Positions 17,101-28,555 of a stretch of DNA of 64,000 nucleotides are shown here, piece after piece. Below the pieces are notes generated by a model. That model ran no database searches. It worked only from the letters and a program-made list of their open reading frames with translations, and was not told where the DNA came from. The position numbers and the translations under genes were made by a program. The stretch's first letter is position 1. Each line of letters opens with the position of its first letter. Origin of the DNA: Agelaius tricolor (lineage: Eukaryota; Chordata; Aves; Passeriformes; Icteridae); contig JALJCS010000002.1 of the NCBI GenBank assembly GCA_023055355.1, forward strand, positions 78,139,001 through 78,203,000, read 5' to 3'.

Positions 17101-20100
17101 TGCAGTAATGTTCTGGCTAAACTGTGGAACCATAATGAGAATGAAGACTATTTTTAGAAGTTGAGGGTTTTTCATTGTTATTGTAAGATTTAAATTCTTT
17201 ACATATACTAATGAAGGGGCTTTGTTACTTTCAACTCTGTACTGCACTTGCTCTCCTCGTCCATTTTCCATACTTTTTTTTTCTTTTCTACCATTTTCAC
17301 GAGTTAAAAAATAACTTATTTCTAGTAGTCTGATGCACTGAGAAAGACACCTTGGGATGTTAAATCTGTCCAGCAACCAAAGCTGTCATGCTGAAAGCTG
17401 TTGTAGTGTCACTGGAGAGGCACTAGTTGTCATCCTCATTGTGCATTATGCATGTTGCTTACTCAATCCTGCTGTGCTTGTAAGTTTGAAGTGATGGCCT
17501 AAAAATGAGCTACATAATTTTCAGCTAAGTTGTCTTGCTTTAAAATGTTTTGGTGATAATGTCTTAATTAACTACCATTCGTTCTTCTGTTTTCACAATT
17601 TTAATTCCTTCATAAGTGGAAGATGTGATTGAACAAGCAGACTACCTGTATGGGAGTGGAGAAACTGAAAAGCTGTATCGGTTGCTGGTTCAGCATAAAA
17701 ACAGGTACTTCATTGCCCTGGGACATTAGTGTAGCTTCTTTTCTGTGCTCTTCTGTATAAGTTTATCAACTGATATACTCATTGTGGAATGCTGGAGAAC
17801 CTATTTTTCACCCTTAAGTAAGTAGGAAGGAAGGACTTGTGATGTTTTTCCTCCTGATGGAAAAATGAATGAAGAAAGAACTGATAGTTGTAGGTGAGGG
17901 TTAACCCTCAAGTTTTTTAGTCATGGTTGTTCATTACTCTAAGAATCCCTTAGAATACACTGCAAAATTCTGAAAGACTTTAAAGTCTCTATTAAATTAG
18001 TAAGCCAATGGTAGTTATCTAAAGTATAATGAAGTGTAAGCAGTGTTCCAAAGCAGTATGTTAACAAAATTAAACTTAAGATCCATAAGCTTGGACTGTA
18101 ACCTACAATACACCATTTGGTAAATGATATTAATAAATACTTAGTTACAGGTTTATGTGCTGGTGGTACAGCTCATCTGTGGTTTTTACATTGTTTTTCT
18201 AGGAAGAATTTAATAATTTAAATACAATTAGAAGGGAAAAAACCACATAATAATTTAAATATTCCAAGTGAGCATCAATACAAATCAGCAGAGTGCTGGA
18301 AAAAAATACCATCTAGCTAAGACAAGAGTAGCCCTCTTTTTCCTTCTGGTGTTTTGAGTGGTACCATAGGGCTTTCTTAAATCTGTCTTTCTTTGGAGAA
18401 AACAAAAACCTTTCCTGCAGATGTGTTTGCTTTGCAGACCAGAATGACAGACCAAAGATATTTTCAGACAGTCTGTAATAGTGGACTTTCATTTGCTGTT
18501 TGTTACCTTGGAGTTGTACATAGCATAGCATGACAGATGATTCACTGTTGTCCTATCACCCACTTTAGATATACTTTAAAATATTACTTTTTTGCTTTGT
18601 TTCTCTGATTGCTTTAAAAATTCAGTGTTTCTGTTCCTAACCAGTGACGATGCAGAGTTGTTATGGCGGCTGGCACGGTCATCACGAGATCTGGCTCAGC
18701 TTGGTAGTACTTCTGCAGAGGAGAAGAAAAAACTGACATATGACTCCCTTGAGTATGCAAAAAAGGCACTTGAAAAAAATGAATCAAATTTTGCAGCACA
18801 CAAGGTGAGACTTGCAAAATAACTGAAATCTTGTTTAATTTCTGCTTATAGAAAACAGAACAAATGTCATTGTGTTGTTTTAGGAAACTTCAGCATAATA
18901 TAACTTTTCAGCTGTGAATGAATGACACTTCTAATTCTTCCTTAAGTTTTTGGAAGATCTGAGTTCAGACTTTTCCAGGTAAACTTCCTCTAGGGAAGCA
19001 GAAACATTCAGTGCAGGACCATGGAAAGAAGTGACTGGTCAGGATGATAACAGCTGATGAAATCAGCTCCTCCTGCCCCAGCCTCACCTTAAAGATGTTG
19101 AAATGTTGTACGTCACACATTCCATGCCTTTTCTGGGCTCTGTAGAGTTTCACTGGAAATATTTCAGGCCCTGGCTACATTCTGCCCTCGTTTTTTTGGG
19201 TTTTTTTTGTTTTTTTGGTTTTGTTTTGGGGTTTTTTGGTGTGTGCTGCTTTTCTCACAGGCAAAGAGGTAGGAAAATGTAGTCACTTGCCTTGGTATCT
19301 TGGATCAGGAGAGGACATTGATTCCCTTTACACCTGCAGACCAGCAGCTTGCTCTGATGTTGATCGAGCTGTTCACAACAAATCCTTACTGCTTTGCCAA
19401 AGCTCACTGGAACCCAGGCTAGCTCTGTACACTCCAGGAGTGGGGAACAGCTGGGGTCTGGGATTTGCCCACAGCCAAACCTAAAGAGCTGCAAGCTCTA
19501 CAGTGCACACTGCTACAGCCACAGCAGGGACCAGGTGAAGAAGGAAGGAGGAGACTCTTTGTCTTGAGGTTCCACTGGGAAAGTTTATTCTAGGTGGAGG
19601 GAGGAGGGCAAAAAGAGTGCCTTGCCCCCATGTGGAGGAGGTTTTGTTCAGATACAAGTCAGGGGGTGGATACAAACAGCTAACCAATAGGGAATCCTCA
19701 GGGGAGGAGTGGGGACTAATCAGGACAGGGGGAGCAGAGGGAAAGGTCACATGGGCCAATGGATGAGAGGATGTCTAAGTGGGTGTTTCAATCAGGGATT
19801 GCCCCAGGGGTGAGTGGCAGGGCACATTCAGGAAAAGGGGAAGGGTTACCTTGACAGGCAGGGAGGGGACTAGAAGGAAGGGAGGGGAAGACTTGAGGGA
19901 CAGCTTTAAGGGAGGGTACAACTTATGGAAAAACCAACTTGGGGAGAACGTGGGAGGGTAACAAAATGAACCATTTAACTCAATGAAATAAACATGAACT
20001 GCAACACTGCTTGTGGTTGTTTGTGGCAGGGGCACAAACAGTTCTACTTGGAAGTTTTTTTAAAGGCTCTGTTAATATAGTGCTGTATTAATTTTTTTTG

Positions 20101-23100
20101 TTGTTGTTATTTGAATTACAGTGGTATGGAATTTGCCTCAGTGATGTTGGGGACTATGAAGGAATCAAGACTAAAATTGGAAATGCTATTATCATCAAAG
20201 AGCATTTCCAGGTAATGCAGTTTTTTGCATATGACAAGATTAATGTGTCCAGTATGTATATTGTGTGACAGCTGGTAACTAATTTTTGATGAAATATTGA
20301 AAGCATACTTCTGTTCAGACTTCCTAGTAGCACTTTGGTTTTCGGGTTACTGTGACATATGCTCCAGAAATGCCCCAGAAACACAGAGTAAAAATTCTCT
20401 CCTGCAGTAAACTAAGTCACTTTAGATGGGAGTCTTGAAATAGCTGAAGTGCTTCACACACCTCTTAGGACTAGATTAGTTGTAACTGTGATATTGAGAA
20501 ATGGCAGTCTGGCTGTCCTTTTAACTGTGGATTATGTAACAGTAAAGGACAAATACTGGAGAAGATGAAGAACTACTAATTTTATATCACCAGAGATTAT
20601 ATCAGAATCTGAACATGCCAAGTCTCACATGCAAGGTTTAATAACCTACTAAAGAGATGTGCTTAGACATCTGTCAGTGTCATCAGACTTTTGGAGGTGA
20701 GCTGATTGAGTTGTGCACTGAATAAGTGGTGTGTTGCCTTGAAATTCTACACACCACAGTCTGGTTTAATTAACAGTATGCTAACAAGCCTATATTTAAA
20801 TATATTTTAATCTATGTGTCAGAACAACTTCTTTACATATTGTGTTGTTTTTTTCTTCCCACACCAGAGAGCCGTTGAACTGAATCCAAAGGATGCTACA
20901 ACAATTCATCTTATAGGGATTTGGTAAGATGTATTTTCAAGCTAAAGTTAGCACATGGCAAGAGAATGCAAGAGAATAAAATACCTTGCATTAATTACAG
21001 AACTGCTTGGAATAATATAGAATATACTTGTAATTGATGCAAGCATGAAAACGTATTGAACAGATATAGGATGTCATGCCTTGAAAAAGTCTAGCTATTC
21101 TTATGCAGTTGTAAAAGATGAAAAATAATTGTTCATTTAATTTATTTGTATGGAACTGTTAAAAAGTCCTTTTACAGATGTTAAGTTTGCTTCATGGAAT
21201 CCATAGTGGGCATCAGTGATAGCAAGTAGTAGCTCATTTTTTCTGGAGTATGAATGGGGTCAAAACTCAGCACTGACTTTACATTGAATTTCAGTGATGG
21301 CTGCAACTTAATACAGTCCCTGAAAAGCTATCAAAAATGAGATGTATTCTGAAAATACTTTTGTTACTATCTGTCAGGATACAGTATTTTAAAAGTTATA
21401 TGAAAAAAAGGGAGCTTATAAATGCATATATATTAACCAAAAGTCATTGAAATTGAATTTACTTCTCAATGAAAATGATACTAAGAATTACTGTTACATA
21501 GCAGATAAATGGACTAGAAATAGAACTTTCCATACTAACCAGGCTATTCTGTGCAAGTGGTGTGATGGAAAGCAATAGCATGCACATGTTAGTGGGAGAC
21601 TCTAGACGGCACTTTTGGTTATTTGTCTGAAAAAGACCAAAGATGTCACACTGATTTACCAGAGATCTCTATTATAAGATTGAGAGATTGAAAATAAAGA
21701 AAGGCAATGTATTTTTAGCCTAAAAGAATACTAAAACCCACAGTCAGTTTTTCTGTGGTTTTTTTTGATCCTAAGTATCAAAGAAAATGATAATGATGAA
21801 TGCTCCAGAGTTTTTTACTAGTTCAGAACCTTTGGAATCCACCATTCATTCCCATGTGATCTAACACTTGCAATAGTCCAGATTTTTAAGCAGAAGTATA
21901 TGCTACCAACTGACTAAGCCTCAAAGTCTGTTTTGAGATAGGAAGCATGTTCTGGAAAGTACTTCAGACATTGTTCCCTAGGAAAATTAGAAAATATTAT
22001 CAGAAATGTTAGATTAATGCTGCTTTTGGCTCTAAAATATTCCCATGTTGTCTATTTAAATCTACTCCTTACTGAATTTCAGAGCCATCTTGAATTGAAA
22101 CTGGCACTTAGTATCAGCCAGTTCTTGGGTATTTCTCTTTCTTCTTTTTCTAATCTGTCCAGGACTAAATCTGTTTCTGATAAGGCACATCTAATGACAT
22201 AATTTCAACTCCAGCAGTGTATTCCCTGTCTTGCCTGCCTCTCCTCCAAACATTTACAGTTACTCATTTTTCACCTCCTCTAGAATGCTCTATTTTACAC
22301 AGTGAATAACAATTGTAATCTCATTGTGGGAGGCTGCTAAAGTGAATATCATTGTTTAATGTTTGCACCCAGAATGTTCTGTGCACTTGAAATGCTTCAA
22401 TAAAAATGTTTAATCCTTCCAGCACCAATAAGATAGGTGACTGATTGATTACCTGTGTTATTTAGTAGATAGAAAACCAGCATAGCATGGCTTAGCCTAG
22501 AGCACAGTGGTTTGATTCTTGAATTTATTTTCATTCTTATAGATCAGAGTCTCAGGAATGTACTGCAGATCTACTTTATACTAATAATTGAGAAAAGCAA
22601 AGTAGTGTTGAGGTAAGGCAATGACATTATTCAGTTGTGTTGCTTTTGCAAATACATTAGAACAAAATAAACATAAATCATTAAAATCATTCAAGCTCAA
22701 AATCTGTCTCATGCTTAGTAATTGTTCCAGTTTTAGCTACCATAGGTAGTTCCCAGTAAAACACACACCAAAACTTCTTTAGTAGCAGCTTCAGACATCT
22801 TGCTATTTTTTTTACAGGTATAAGAACATGCTTATGGAACTTGCAGTGTGTCTGCAGTTTTGACTCTTGGAACCAACAATTATGACATCCAGTTTTTATG
22901 TCCAACAACAATTCTGAGACTGTTGCTTGAAAACAAGTGAAATGTGAAGGGTAGATATAAATGTTTCTTTTTCCTTCAGGTGTTACTCTTTTGCTGAGAT
23001 GCCATGGTACCAAAGAAAAATAGCTGCAACACTGTTTGCCACACCACCAACTTCCACGTTTCAGGAGGTACAGTATGAAAATATTTCACAGACTGTTATT

Positions 23101-26100
23101 TCACCCACAAAGCTGATGATACACTTTGTACTTATTTTCCTGACAAAAACTGACCTCTGATTATGCAATAGGCATGGAGTTGTGAGTTTACAACTGTCAA
23201 TAATAAAATGAGAACATGAGAGTGAGAGGTATCTAAAAACATAAAAACCTTTCATTTTCTTCAGCTGTAGCACACACAGAATAGTGTAAATTATTTTAAT
23301 AGTTTTTGCATGAGAAAATAATAAACTATATGTAACTTAGTTTGTAATTGCTGTTGTGCCCTGTTGGAGATAATTGTCTGTACTAGTCCAATGCTGATGA
23401 TTTATATGGTGGTGTTATGCCATGTACCTATTTGCTAGTTAACAGAATTTGTCCCCTTATATTAAATGCAAAAAGCAACAGCTCGCTTTGTTACTTAAGA
23501 TGAACAAATACCCTTTAATTCTCTGGCCACATGTGGTGTGGGCTTTTTTCAGTTGAAAGTACTTTTGTTCCTCTTTTCTATGAAGATTCCTGCAGTCATA
23601 CACCCTACAACATACTATCCACATGTTAATCCTTTAAAATAGTGCATCTAAACCAGTGTGCATCTTATTTAAACACCCCTACATATATAGAAGCTTGGCA
23701 GTTAAATTGGTAATAGAAAAATTTGGTGCAGCTGTTTTAATCTTTGTTTGTTTAGAGCAACCAGTAACTCTTTTGTTCTCTTAAAGTGGGGGTGGGCAGG
23801 CTGCTTGCTGTTACATGAAAAACAAATTAGGAGCTGTTTGAAAAATAAATAAAACTCTCTAATAGAATGTCAAGCTTGTAAGTTTTCCTGAAAAACCACT
23901 CTCAGAAGAATACAAAGTGTCAGCCAGGATTTCAAATATTGCCAAAATAATGCCAGTCCCAGCATTCAGTTCTGTAGCACTTAAACTTGCTGAAGAAGTA
24001 AACTTGTACCAGTAAGATTTCTGCAGTTTCAGTACAAAAACTGTTTTGTAGATACATCCATACTTTCAAGTTCTGTGAGAGCTTTTTCCCTCCCCCTGCT
24101 CTCATTAGGAAAAGGTAGGGATGGACTGAGATTTTGGATGGGAAACTTATTGAAAATGTGTGGATATCATAGATGTTTATCCTTATGTAAGAGAGGTTAC
24201 TGACTGGTGCTCTGTGGGAGTCAGTTCTCTCTCCAATATTTATTAATGACCAAAATCGCAAGACTTTTTTCATCTATTAAATTTATACATGAGAAATAGA
24301 TGGGGAAAACTGCAGATGTGCTGGATAGTACAAACAAAATTAAAAATTTATCTTGACAAGTTGAACTGGAAAAACACAATCCAGTTTGGTAGGAACAAAT
24401 AGGATGTACTACACTTATGGGAAAAGTAGTAGGAGGATAGTTGGGTAAGTACTAGTTCTTTTGAGATGATGTCAAATCTAATTGGACATCAGTAGCATTC
24501 TGAATTAATAAAAAAACATATCATGGACAGGAACTCCTTCTTCAGGTGTGTGCATAAGACTTTAGTTTGACTATTGTGTTGAGTTTATTCTCCATTTTAA
24601 AGAATACAACTTTGTCTTTTTCAGGCTCTCCGTTACTTCCACATGGCAGAAGAAGGTAAGACCTGTGGCTCATTTTGACTGAAAAATATCGTTTAGGATT
24701 GATGACTTCAGTAAACCTCTAGCTGTCAGTATTACCTTAGTAACTGTAGCCACCAAACCCAAAACAGTATAATATGATCAGCTGATAACTGTGGTGTGCC
24801 CCTCAGCACACTGAGCTGTTACATTGCAACATTTTATCACTATGTTACACATCTAGTATAAATACCAAAGTGAAATTTATACCTTCCTGAGAATAAAGTA
24901 CACTTCCCTAAGGAATTCAACAGGAGTGCAGAGAGGCAGAAGAAATAAAAAAAGGGAATTCTGTGTTACTTTTTCAGAGTTTTCTTAGGAGTTCGAAAGT
25001 CCTCTTTATTCTAAATAGAAAACAGAAAAAGCAGACTTTTTATTATTTCAGAATGTATTATGCCAATCTGACAGTTAAACTGTACACATGATATAAAATA
25101 AAATATGAACGTGTTATTTCTCCAGGAGTGAAGCCATAAGCAAAACTCGCTAGCTGAAAGATACAGGAAGACAAGGGAAGGCAGTGTTCTATGAAAGATT
25201 TGTACATAGTTAAATTATTGAAGATTAGAGGAAAGGCTCATAGTGTGTCTTCCTGAGTGTCAGGTAATGCAGCTGTGAACTGGAACAGTGAACTTCATCT
25301 CAAAATTTGCCTCCAAAACACCTCCATATGTTTTGAAACCTGACCTTAAATCCAGCAGTAGAGAAAGCCTGTGCTGTAAGTATGAACAGCAGGCAAGATT
25401 AGTCTTTAATAATGAATGATGCTTTATAAAAGCAAGGTTAAAATCTCTCCTTAAAAAATGTTTCTTCTGTGCAGCAAAAATTAAGCTAGTATCTGTATGT
25501 CCTAGCAAATGTGCCCTATTTTCCCTTGCCTATACTTGCTAAGCTGGTTGCACTGCCTGTTTTACCTCCTAGGTCCAGAAAAGCCCAAAATCTGCAAAGC
25601 AAAGCTGTTATACTTTAAGCTCACTGCTTTGCTCTTTGTGAGGAATCTAGTGTCATTTACTATATTAACTAGTAAGCTGCTAATTAATATAATTGTTTAT
25701 GAGAAGAAAAAAAAATCTAGCAAGTGAAAATTTTACATTTGCTTCCTTCTGATCCAAAGCCAAACCATGTTTTCTAAAACAAGTATCAAAGTATAATTTG
25801 CTGCTAATTTTCATCTGAAGCTTTTCTCCTGTCTCTATGCAGCTGATCCAAATTTCTACAGCAAAAATTTGCTCTTTTTGGGGAAAACATACTTGAAGTT
25901 AAACAATAAGAAAATGGCTCTTCTGTGGTTAAGCAAAGCAAAGGAGTATCCTGCACAGACAGAGGAGGACAAACAGGTGGGAAGTTAAGAACTGTGATCA
26001 TACACATCATATATCATATCCAAGATGTATGACATCATGGCAGTGGAATGTCTTATAACAGTAACTCAGGGCAACTTACAGTTCAGCACCTTTAGCTCAG

Positions 26101-28012
26101 AATCACATCAACACCAAAAAAATTCTAGTATATTACTAGCCACCTCTGGAAGCTGTGGTTGGAAATACTCTGTTTTATTTCATAGCAGAGAACTGTTACC
26201 CTTTCTTCTTCATGGTAGTTCCACAGTGCCAACAACGACCCAGCCTTAGCTGTGTTACTGAAGGTCACACAGGTACCTCACTAGCCTGTTCCTGTGTGAA
26301 CATAGAATCACCTTTCATGTGCCTGAAATGGGTAAGGTAGGAATTACATTTTGGAATAGCTCACAATCATGTGAACACAAGGAAGAAAAAACCCAGATGT
26401 ACCAAAACTTTAACATTACAGTCCTTTCCAGGCCCCTAGGGAGAGATTCAGATGATCTGAGTAAGACAAATTAAAGTAATGTATCTTTGACAGCAGATCT
26501 CCAGGGCTAGATGTCATGAGTCACTTAATTACCCTCTGAAACTGTGCAGAAGGATTTTGGTTGGGAGGGTAGGCATCTGCTTCCTACCTAAACATTCAAA
26601 GTACTTCCAGGAGAGATAATCCATTAGACTTGTTCATACCTGATAATGCATTCAGTATAAACCAATGCAACTGCAGTTACCTTTCAAAAACAATCCTGTT
26701 AGCATCATGACTAACAAAGCCTCAATTTGCATTTGATTTTTTTATGGTTGATTGACCTCTATTTCATTTAGCATTAAAGCTGCAGTTGAGATGCAGCACT
26801 CTGAATGTCCAACATAAGAAATACTTTGGTAGGAGTTTGCATTTCACACCTTAGAAACAAACACTACCGAGACAGTGTTTCAGAATCCCTCTGTAGATTC
26901 ACTAGTAAGCCTTAAACTGTTTCTTCCAAAACTGAGTTCCTTTAGTAACATCTTTCAGTGAAAGAACAAGTCTTGCATTCCTCTAATGCCTTGCACAATG
27001 TTTAGGAATTTAATAGCCTAAAGGAGTAGTAGTCTCAGGTGTGTAAGGAATTGGTCATTTCTTCTGACAGTTACCAGTAGCCAGAGGCACACATGAAACC
27101 AGTGATCACAAAAGCTTGTCTTTAGGAACCATTCAAAAAGTATAGTCAGGAGTGAATTCTGTGCAGTGGCCAAGTTGTTAAACCACTGATCTGCTTCAGC
27201 TACTTGTGGCCTCCTGGTACTGACATCTATTTCTTAATCTTTTAGAGGGGTGCAGAGCTGCTGAACTGAGAAAGGCAGCATTCTCTCCATTCTCTGGGTG
27301 AATGTGTAAAATGCAAAATTCATTGGAAACTAGACTTGATAGTCCACTATGAAGGAAACTGGCCTGTGCAGACACTTGAATCTTGTCTCAGCATAACTAG
27401 GTTTTCTGAACATTTGTTACCCCAGATACTCAGAGGTTATCTGGCTTACACTGTCTGCATGGCTTGCTGTGTTATTACCATTGTTAGGATGGAAGTTTTT
27501 TGTGGTTTGAGAAGAGAGGAGAGGGTGTTGAGATTTTTTTCCTGTTCAGTTTGTTTTTGGGGGGTGTTTTAATATGAATGTTAGAACCATTGCTCCAAGC
27601 AAACAGAGCCTCAGAAATGGTCTCACTTCTTAGTTGCTGTCTAAGGTGTTGAAATCCCTAGGCTGGTTTGGTATGGTCAGAGGTAGGAGTTTCCTGCATG
27701 CTCCTATTGGACTGCAGCAAATCAAGAACTAGTGTCTGTATTCAACACAAATCAACTTCATTTATGTAGTAAATGAATGACACTGAAGACACTGGCTTAA
27801 GTGATTTATTCTGATTCATATTTCAAGTATTTAGCATCTTAAACTATGGAAGAAAAATGACTCGTCCTAGGACTGTCACAGCTGCAGGGAAACATTTGGG
27901 TGCTTCTGAGGGAAGTTTTGCTAGAAGAGTCTGTAACCATCTGGGACTCTTATGTTACATTTATTTCTTTCAGGTGCAGAAAGAAGCTTTGGAGCTGCTT
28001 AATTCTATATAA
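14071..28012 (+). CDS. RMDN1: Regulator of microtubule dynamics protein 1, complete 302-residue CDS in 10 exons
   Basis: RMDN1 (FAM82B) belongs to the small RMDN family of TPR-like alpha-helical proteins, linked to microtubules and, for relatives, to mitochondrial and ER membranes. Ten plus-strand exons total 909 bases and join without a frameshift; 302 residues compare with about 314 in human. The N-terminus (1-37) is Arg/Ala-rich without acidic residues except E26, and a hydrophobic stretch follows at about 46-65; together they suggest a mitochondrial presequence or membrane anchor (inference). Residues 75-290 are the conserved helical repeat region, including the WYGICLSDVGDYEGIK, AVELNPKDAT and EMPWYQRKIA segments. 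The C-terminus (VQKEALELLNSI) is shorter than in human. The ATG at 14,071 has G at -3 and G at +4; a second in-frame ATG at 14,083 has a weaker context. The gene is transcribed from the CpG island shared with CPNE3. Confidence 0.95.
14819..14930 (+). CDS. RMDN1: RMDN1 exon 2 (hydrophobic segment)
   Basis: 112 bases, residues 38-74 plus one base of codon 75. It encodes a basic stretch (VLRKSLQR) followed by GVVLSTGSFLVYEAHKLI, a candidate membrane segment. The acceptor is CTACACAG and the donor AAAG|GTAATA. Confidence 0.92.
17617..17704 (+). CDS. RMDN1: RMDN1 exon 3
   Basis: 88 bases completing V75 and running to N103 plus two bases. It contains EQADYLYGSGETEKLYRLL, matching the start of the helical domain in human RMDN1. 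The acceptor is CATAAG and the donor ACAG|GTACTT. Confidence 0.94.
18645..18804 (+). CDS. RMDN1: RMDN1 exon 4
   Basis: 160 bases, S104 to K157, with DDAELLWRLARSSRDLAQL and EYAKKALEKNESNFAAHK. This is a TPR-like helical pair. The acceptor is AACCAG and the donor AAG|GTGAGA, phase 0 out. Confidence 0.96.
18805..19489. other. RMDN1 intron 4, left flank of the LTR
   Basis: It includes a GT-rich homopolymer-like run at about 19,191-19,245 (T and G only, nearly) and a moderately GC-rich stretch at 19,260-19,489 that may belong to the LTR-like element. No exon was seen. Confidence 0.5.
19490..20040 (-). mobile_element. LTR-like element (probable solo LTR of an endogenous retrovirus), antisense in RMDN1 intron 4
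   Basis: A block of about 550 bases differs sharply from its surroundings: on the plus strand it is G-rich with AGGGAGGGG runs, on the minus strand C-rich. Read on the minus strand it begins TGTTTGTGCC, carries two CCAAT-type boxes near the middle, then an AATAAA at about 19,582-19,587, and ends near TTGCA. That order (U3 with CCAAT, polyadenylation signal, short U5, TG...CA ends) is LTR architecture. No adjoining gag, pol or env frame was seen, so a solo LTR is most likely. A clear target-site duplication was not found, so both ends are approximate, and the left end could extend to about 19,260. The family is unknown. Confidence 0.6.
20122..20211 (+). CDS. RMDN1: RMDN1 exon 5
   Basis: 90 bases, residues 158-187, WYGICLSDVGDYEGIKTKIG and then NAIIIKEHFQ. 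The acceptor is AATTACAG and the donor CAG|GTAATG, phase 0 on both sides. It follows directly after the LTR-containing intron. Confidence 0.96.
20868..20923 (+). CDS. RMDN1: RMDN1 exon 6
   Basis: 56 bases, residues 188-205 plus two bases of W206, RAVELNPKDATTIHLIGI. The AxxLxP pattern is TPR-like. The acceptor is CACACCAG and the donor TTG|GTAAGA. Confidence 0.95.
22980..23067 (+). CDS. RMDN1: RMDN1 exon 7
   Basis: 88 bases completing W206 and reaching E235, with CYSFAEMPWYQRKIAATLFA, the most conserved block of the family. The acceptor is CCTTCAG and the donor GAG|GTACAG. Confidence 0.96.
24175..24570 (+). mobile_element. Degenerate CR1 LINE fragment in RMDN1 intron 7
   Basis: Successive words match the CR1 3' region in order: ATTTATTAATGACCAAAA (about 24,238), TGCAGATGTGCTGGATAG (about 24,311), a TCTTGACAAGTTGA block (about 24,351) and a TAGGATGTACTACACTTA block (about 24,400). 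It is heavily diverged with no open frame and no recognisable terminal motif, so the limits are approximate. Confidence 0.6.
24625..24655 (+). CDS. RMDN1: RMDN1 exon 8 (31-base microexon)
   Basis: Residues 236-245 plus one base: ALRYFHMAEE. The acceptor is TTTTTCAG and the donor AAG|GTAAGA. It is short, but its phase and the human match (ALGYFHRAEQ) fix it. Confidence 0.93.
24656..27973. other. RMDN1 introns 8 and 9
   Basis: Intron 8 (24,656-25,842) and intron 9 (25,977-27,973) contain no recognised exon or repeat. The short frames at 25,509-25,727, 26,025-26,249 and 27,336-27,572 look random. Confidence 0.55.
25843..25976 (+). CDS. RMDN1: RMDN1 exon 9
   Basis: 134 bases, A246 to Q290, with DPNFYSKNLLFLGKTYLKL and AKEYPAQTEEDKQ. 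The acceptor is CTATGCAG and the donor CAG|GTGGGA, phase 0 out. Confidence 0.96.
27974..28012 (+). CDS. RMDN1: RMDN1 exon 10, C-terminus and stop
   Basis: 39 coding bases, VQKEALELLNSI then TAA at 28,010-28,012. The acceptor is TCTTTCAG. A GTAAGT donor-like sequence lies 21 bases past the stop, so further splicing in the untranslated region cannot be excluded. Confidence 0.92.
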   Translation: MQKEALELLNSI

Positions 28013-28549
28013 GAAGAAACAAGATAATGGGAAGTAAGTGCCTCAGGTTTGAGCAGCATAGGAAAAAGGCCCCAAATACTACTTCAGTTTACTGAAGCTG
28101 TTACTAAAAGTACAGCTCAGACCTTCTATCTCCCTCTCATTTCTATTAAAATCTGAACTGAAAGATCTGTTTCATTATGTGATCCTGTCTGTTCATTTAC
28201 ATGGGAATGAAGGGGTCTTCATTCACAAGCAGGGTTGATAGTTAGAAAAGGCTGGGAGAGTGATAGTTAGAAAAGGCCTGGGGTTTAAATTGAGTTTTTT
28301 ACACTTCTAAACTACAAGTTATTTATGAGGAATAATAAGAAATGTGACTAGTGTAAGTTTAAAGAAAGGAGGGACAGGATAATGATAATAATTATAATCC
28401 TGCAGTTTTTTCTACAGTGTTTTCTTGTGAGGTTCAATGGCCTTCAAGAGTAATAGATGCTCCTACAGATTTATCATTAAGCTGCACCATCTTAATTCCA
28501 ATGGTCTTAAATGCTAGTGTTTGACTTTGCAGAAAGTGTTGTGGTTTAA

Positions 28550-28555
28550 AATAAA
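28550..28555 (+). terminator. RMDN1: Candidate RMDN1 polyadenylation signal (proximal)
   Basis: The first AATAAA downstream of the RMDN1 stop, about 540 bases after it. The cleavage site cannot be seen, so this is a candidate only. Confidence 0.3.

Larger units (their letters stand above)
14182..18644. other. RMDN1 introns 1-3
   Basis: Intron 1 (14,182-14,818) starts inside the CpG island and turns AT-rich. Intron 2 (14,931-17,616) and intron 3 (17,705-18,644) are plain AT-rich sequence. No repeat family or RNA gene was recognised. Confidence 0.6.
20212..24170. other. RMDN1 introns 5-7, first part
   Basis: Introns 5 (20,212-20,867) and 6 (20,924-22,979) and the start of intron 7 (23,068 onward) are AT-rich. 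Apart from exons 6 and 7, nothing was recognised. Confidence 0.55.

Noticed and set aside
19191..19245. G/T-only run considered as a telomere-like repeat
   Set aside because: No regular TTAGGG unit; irregular T runs separated by G.
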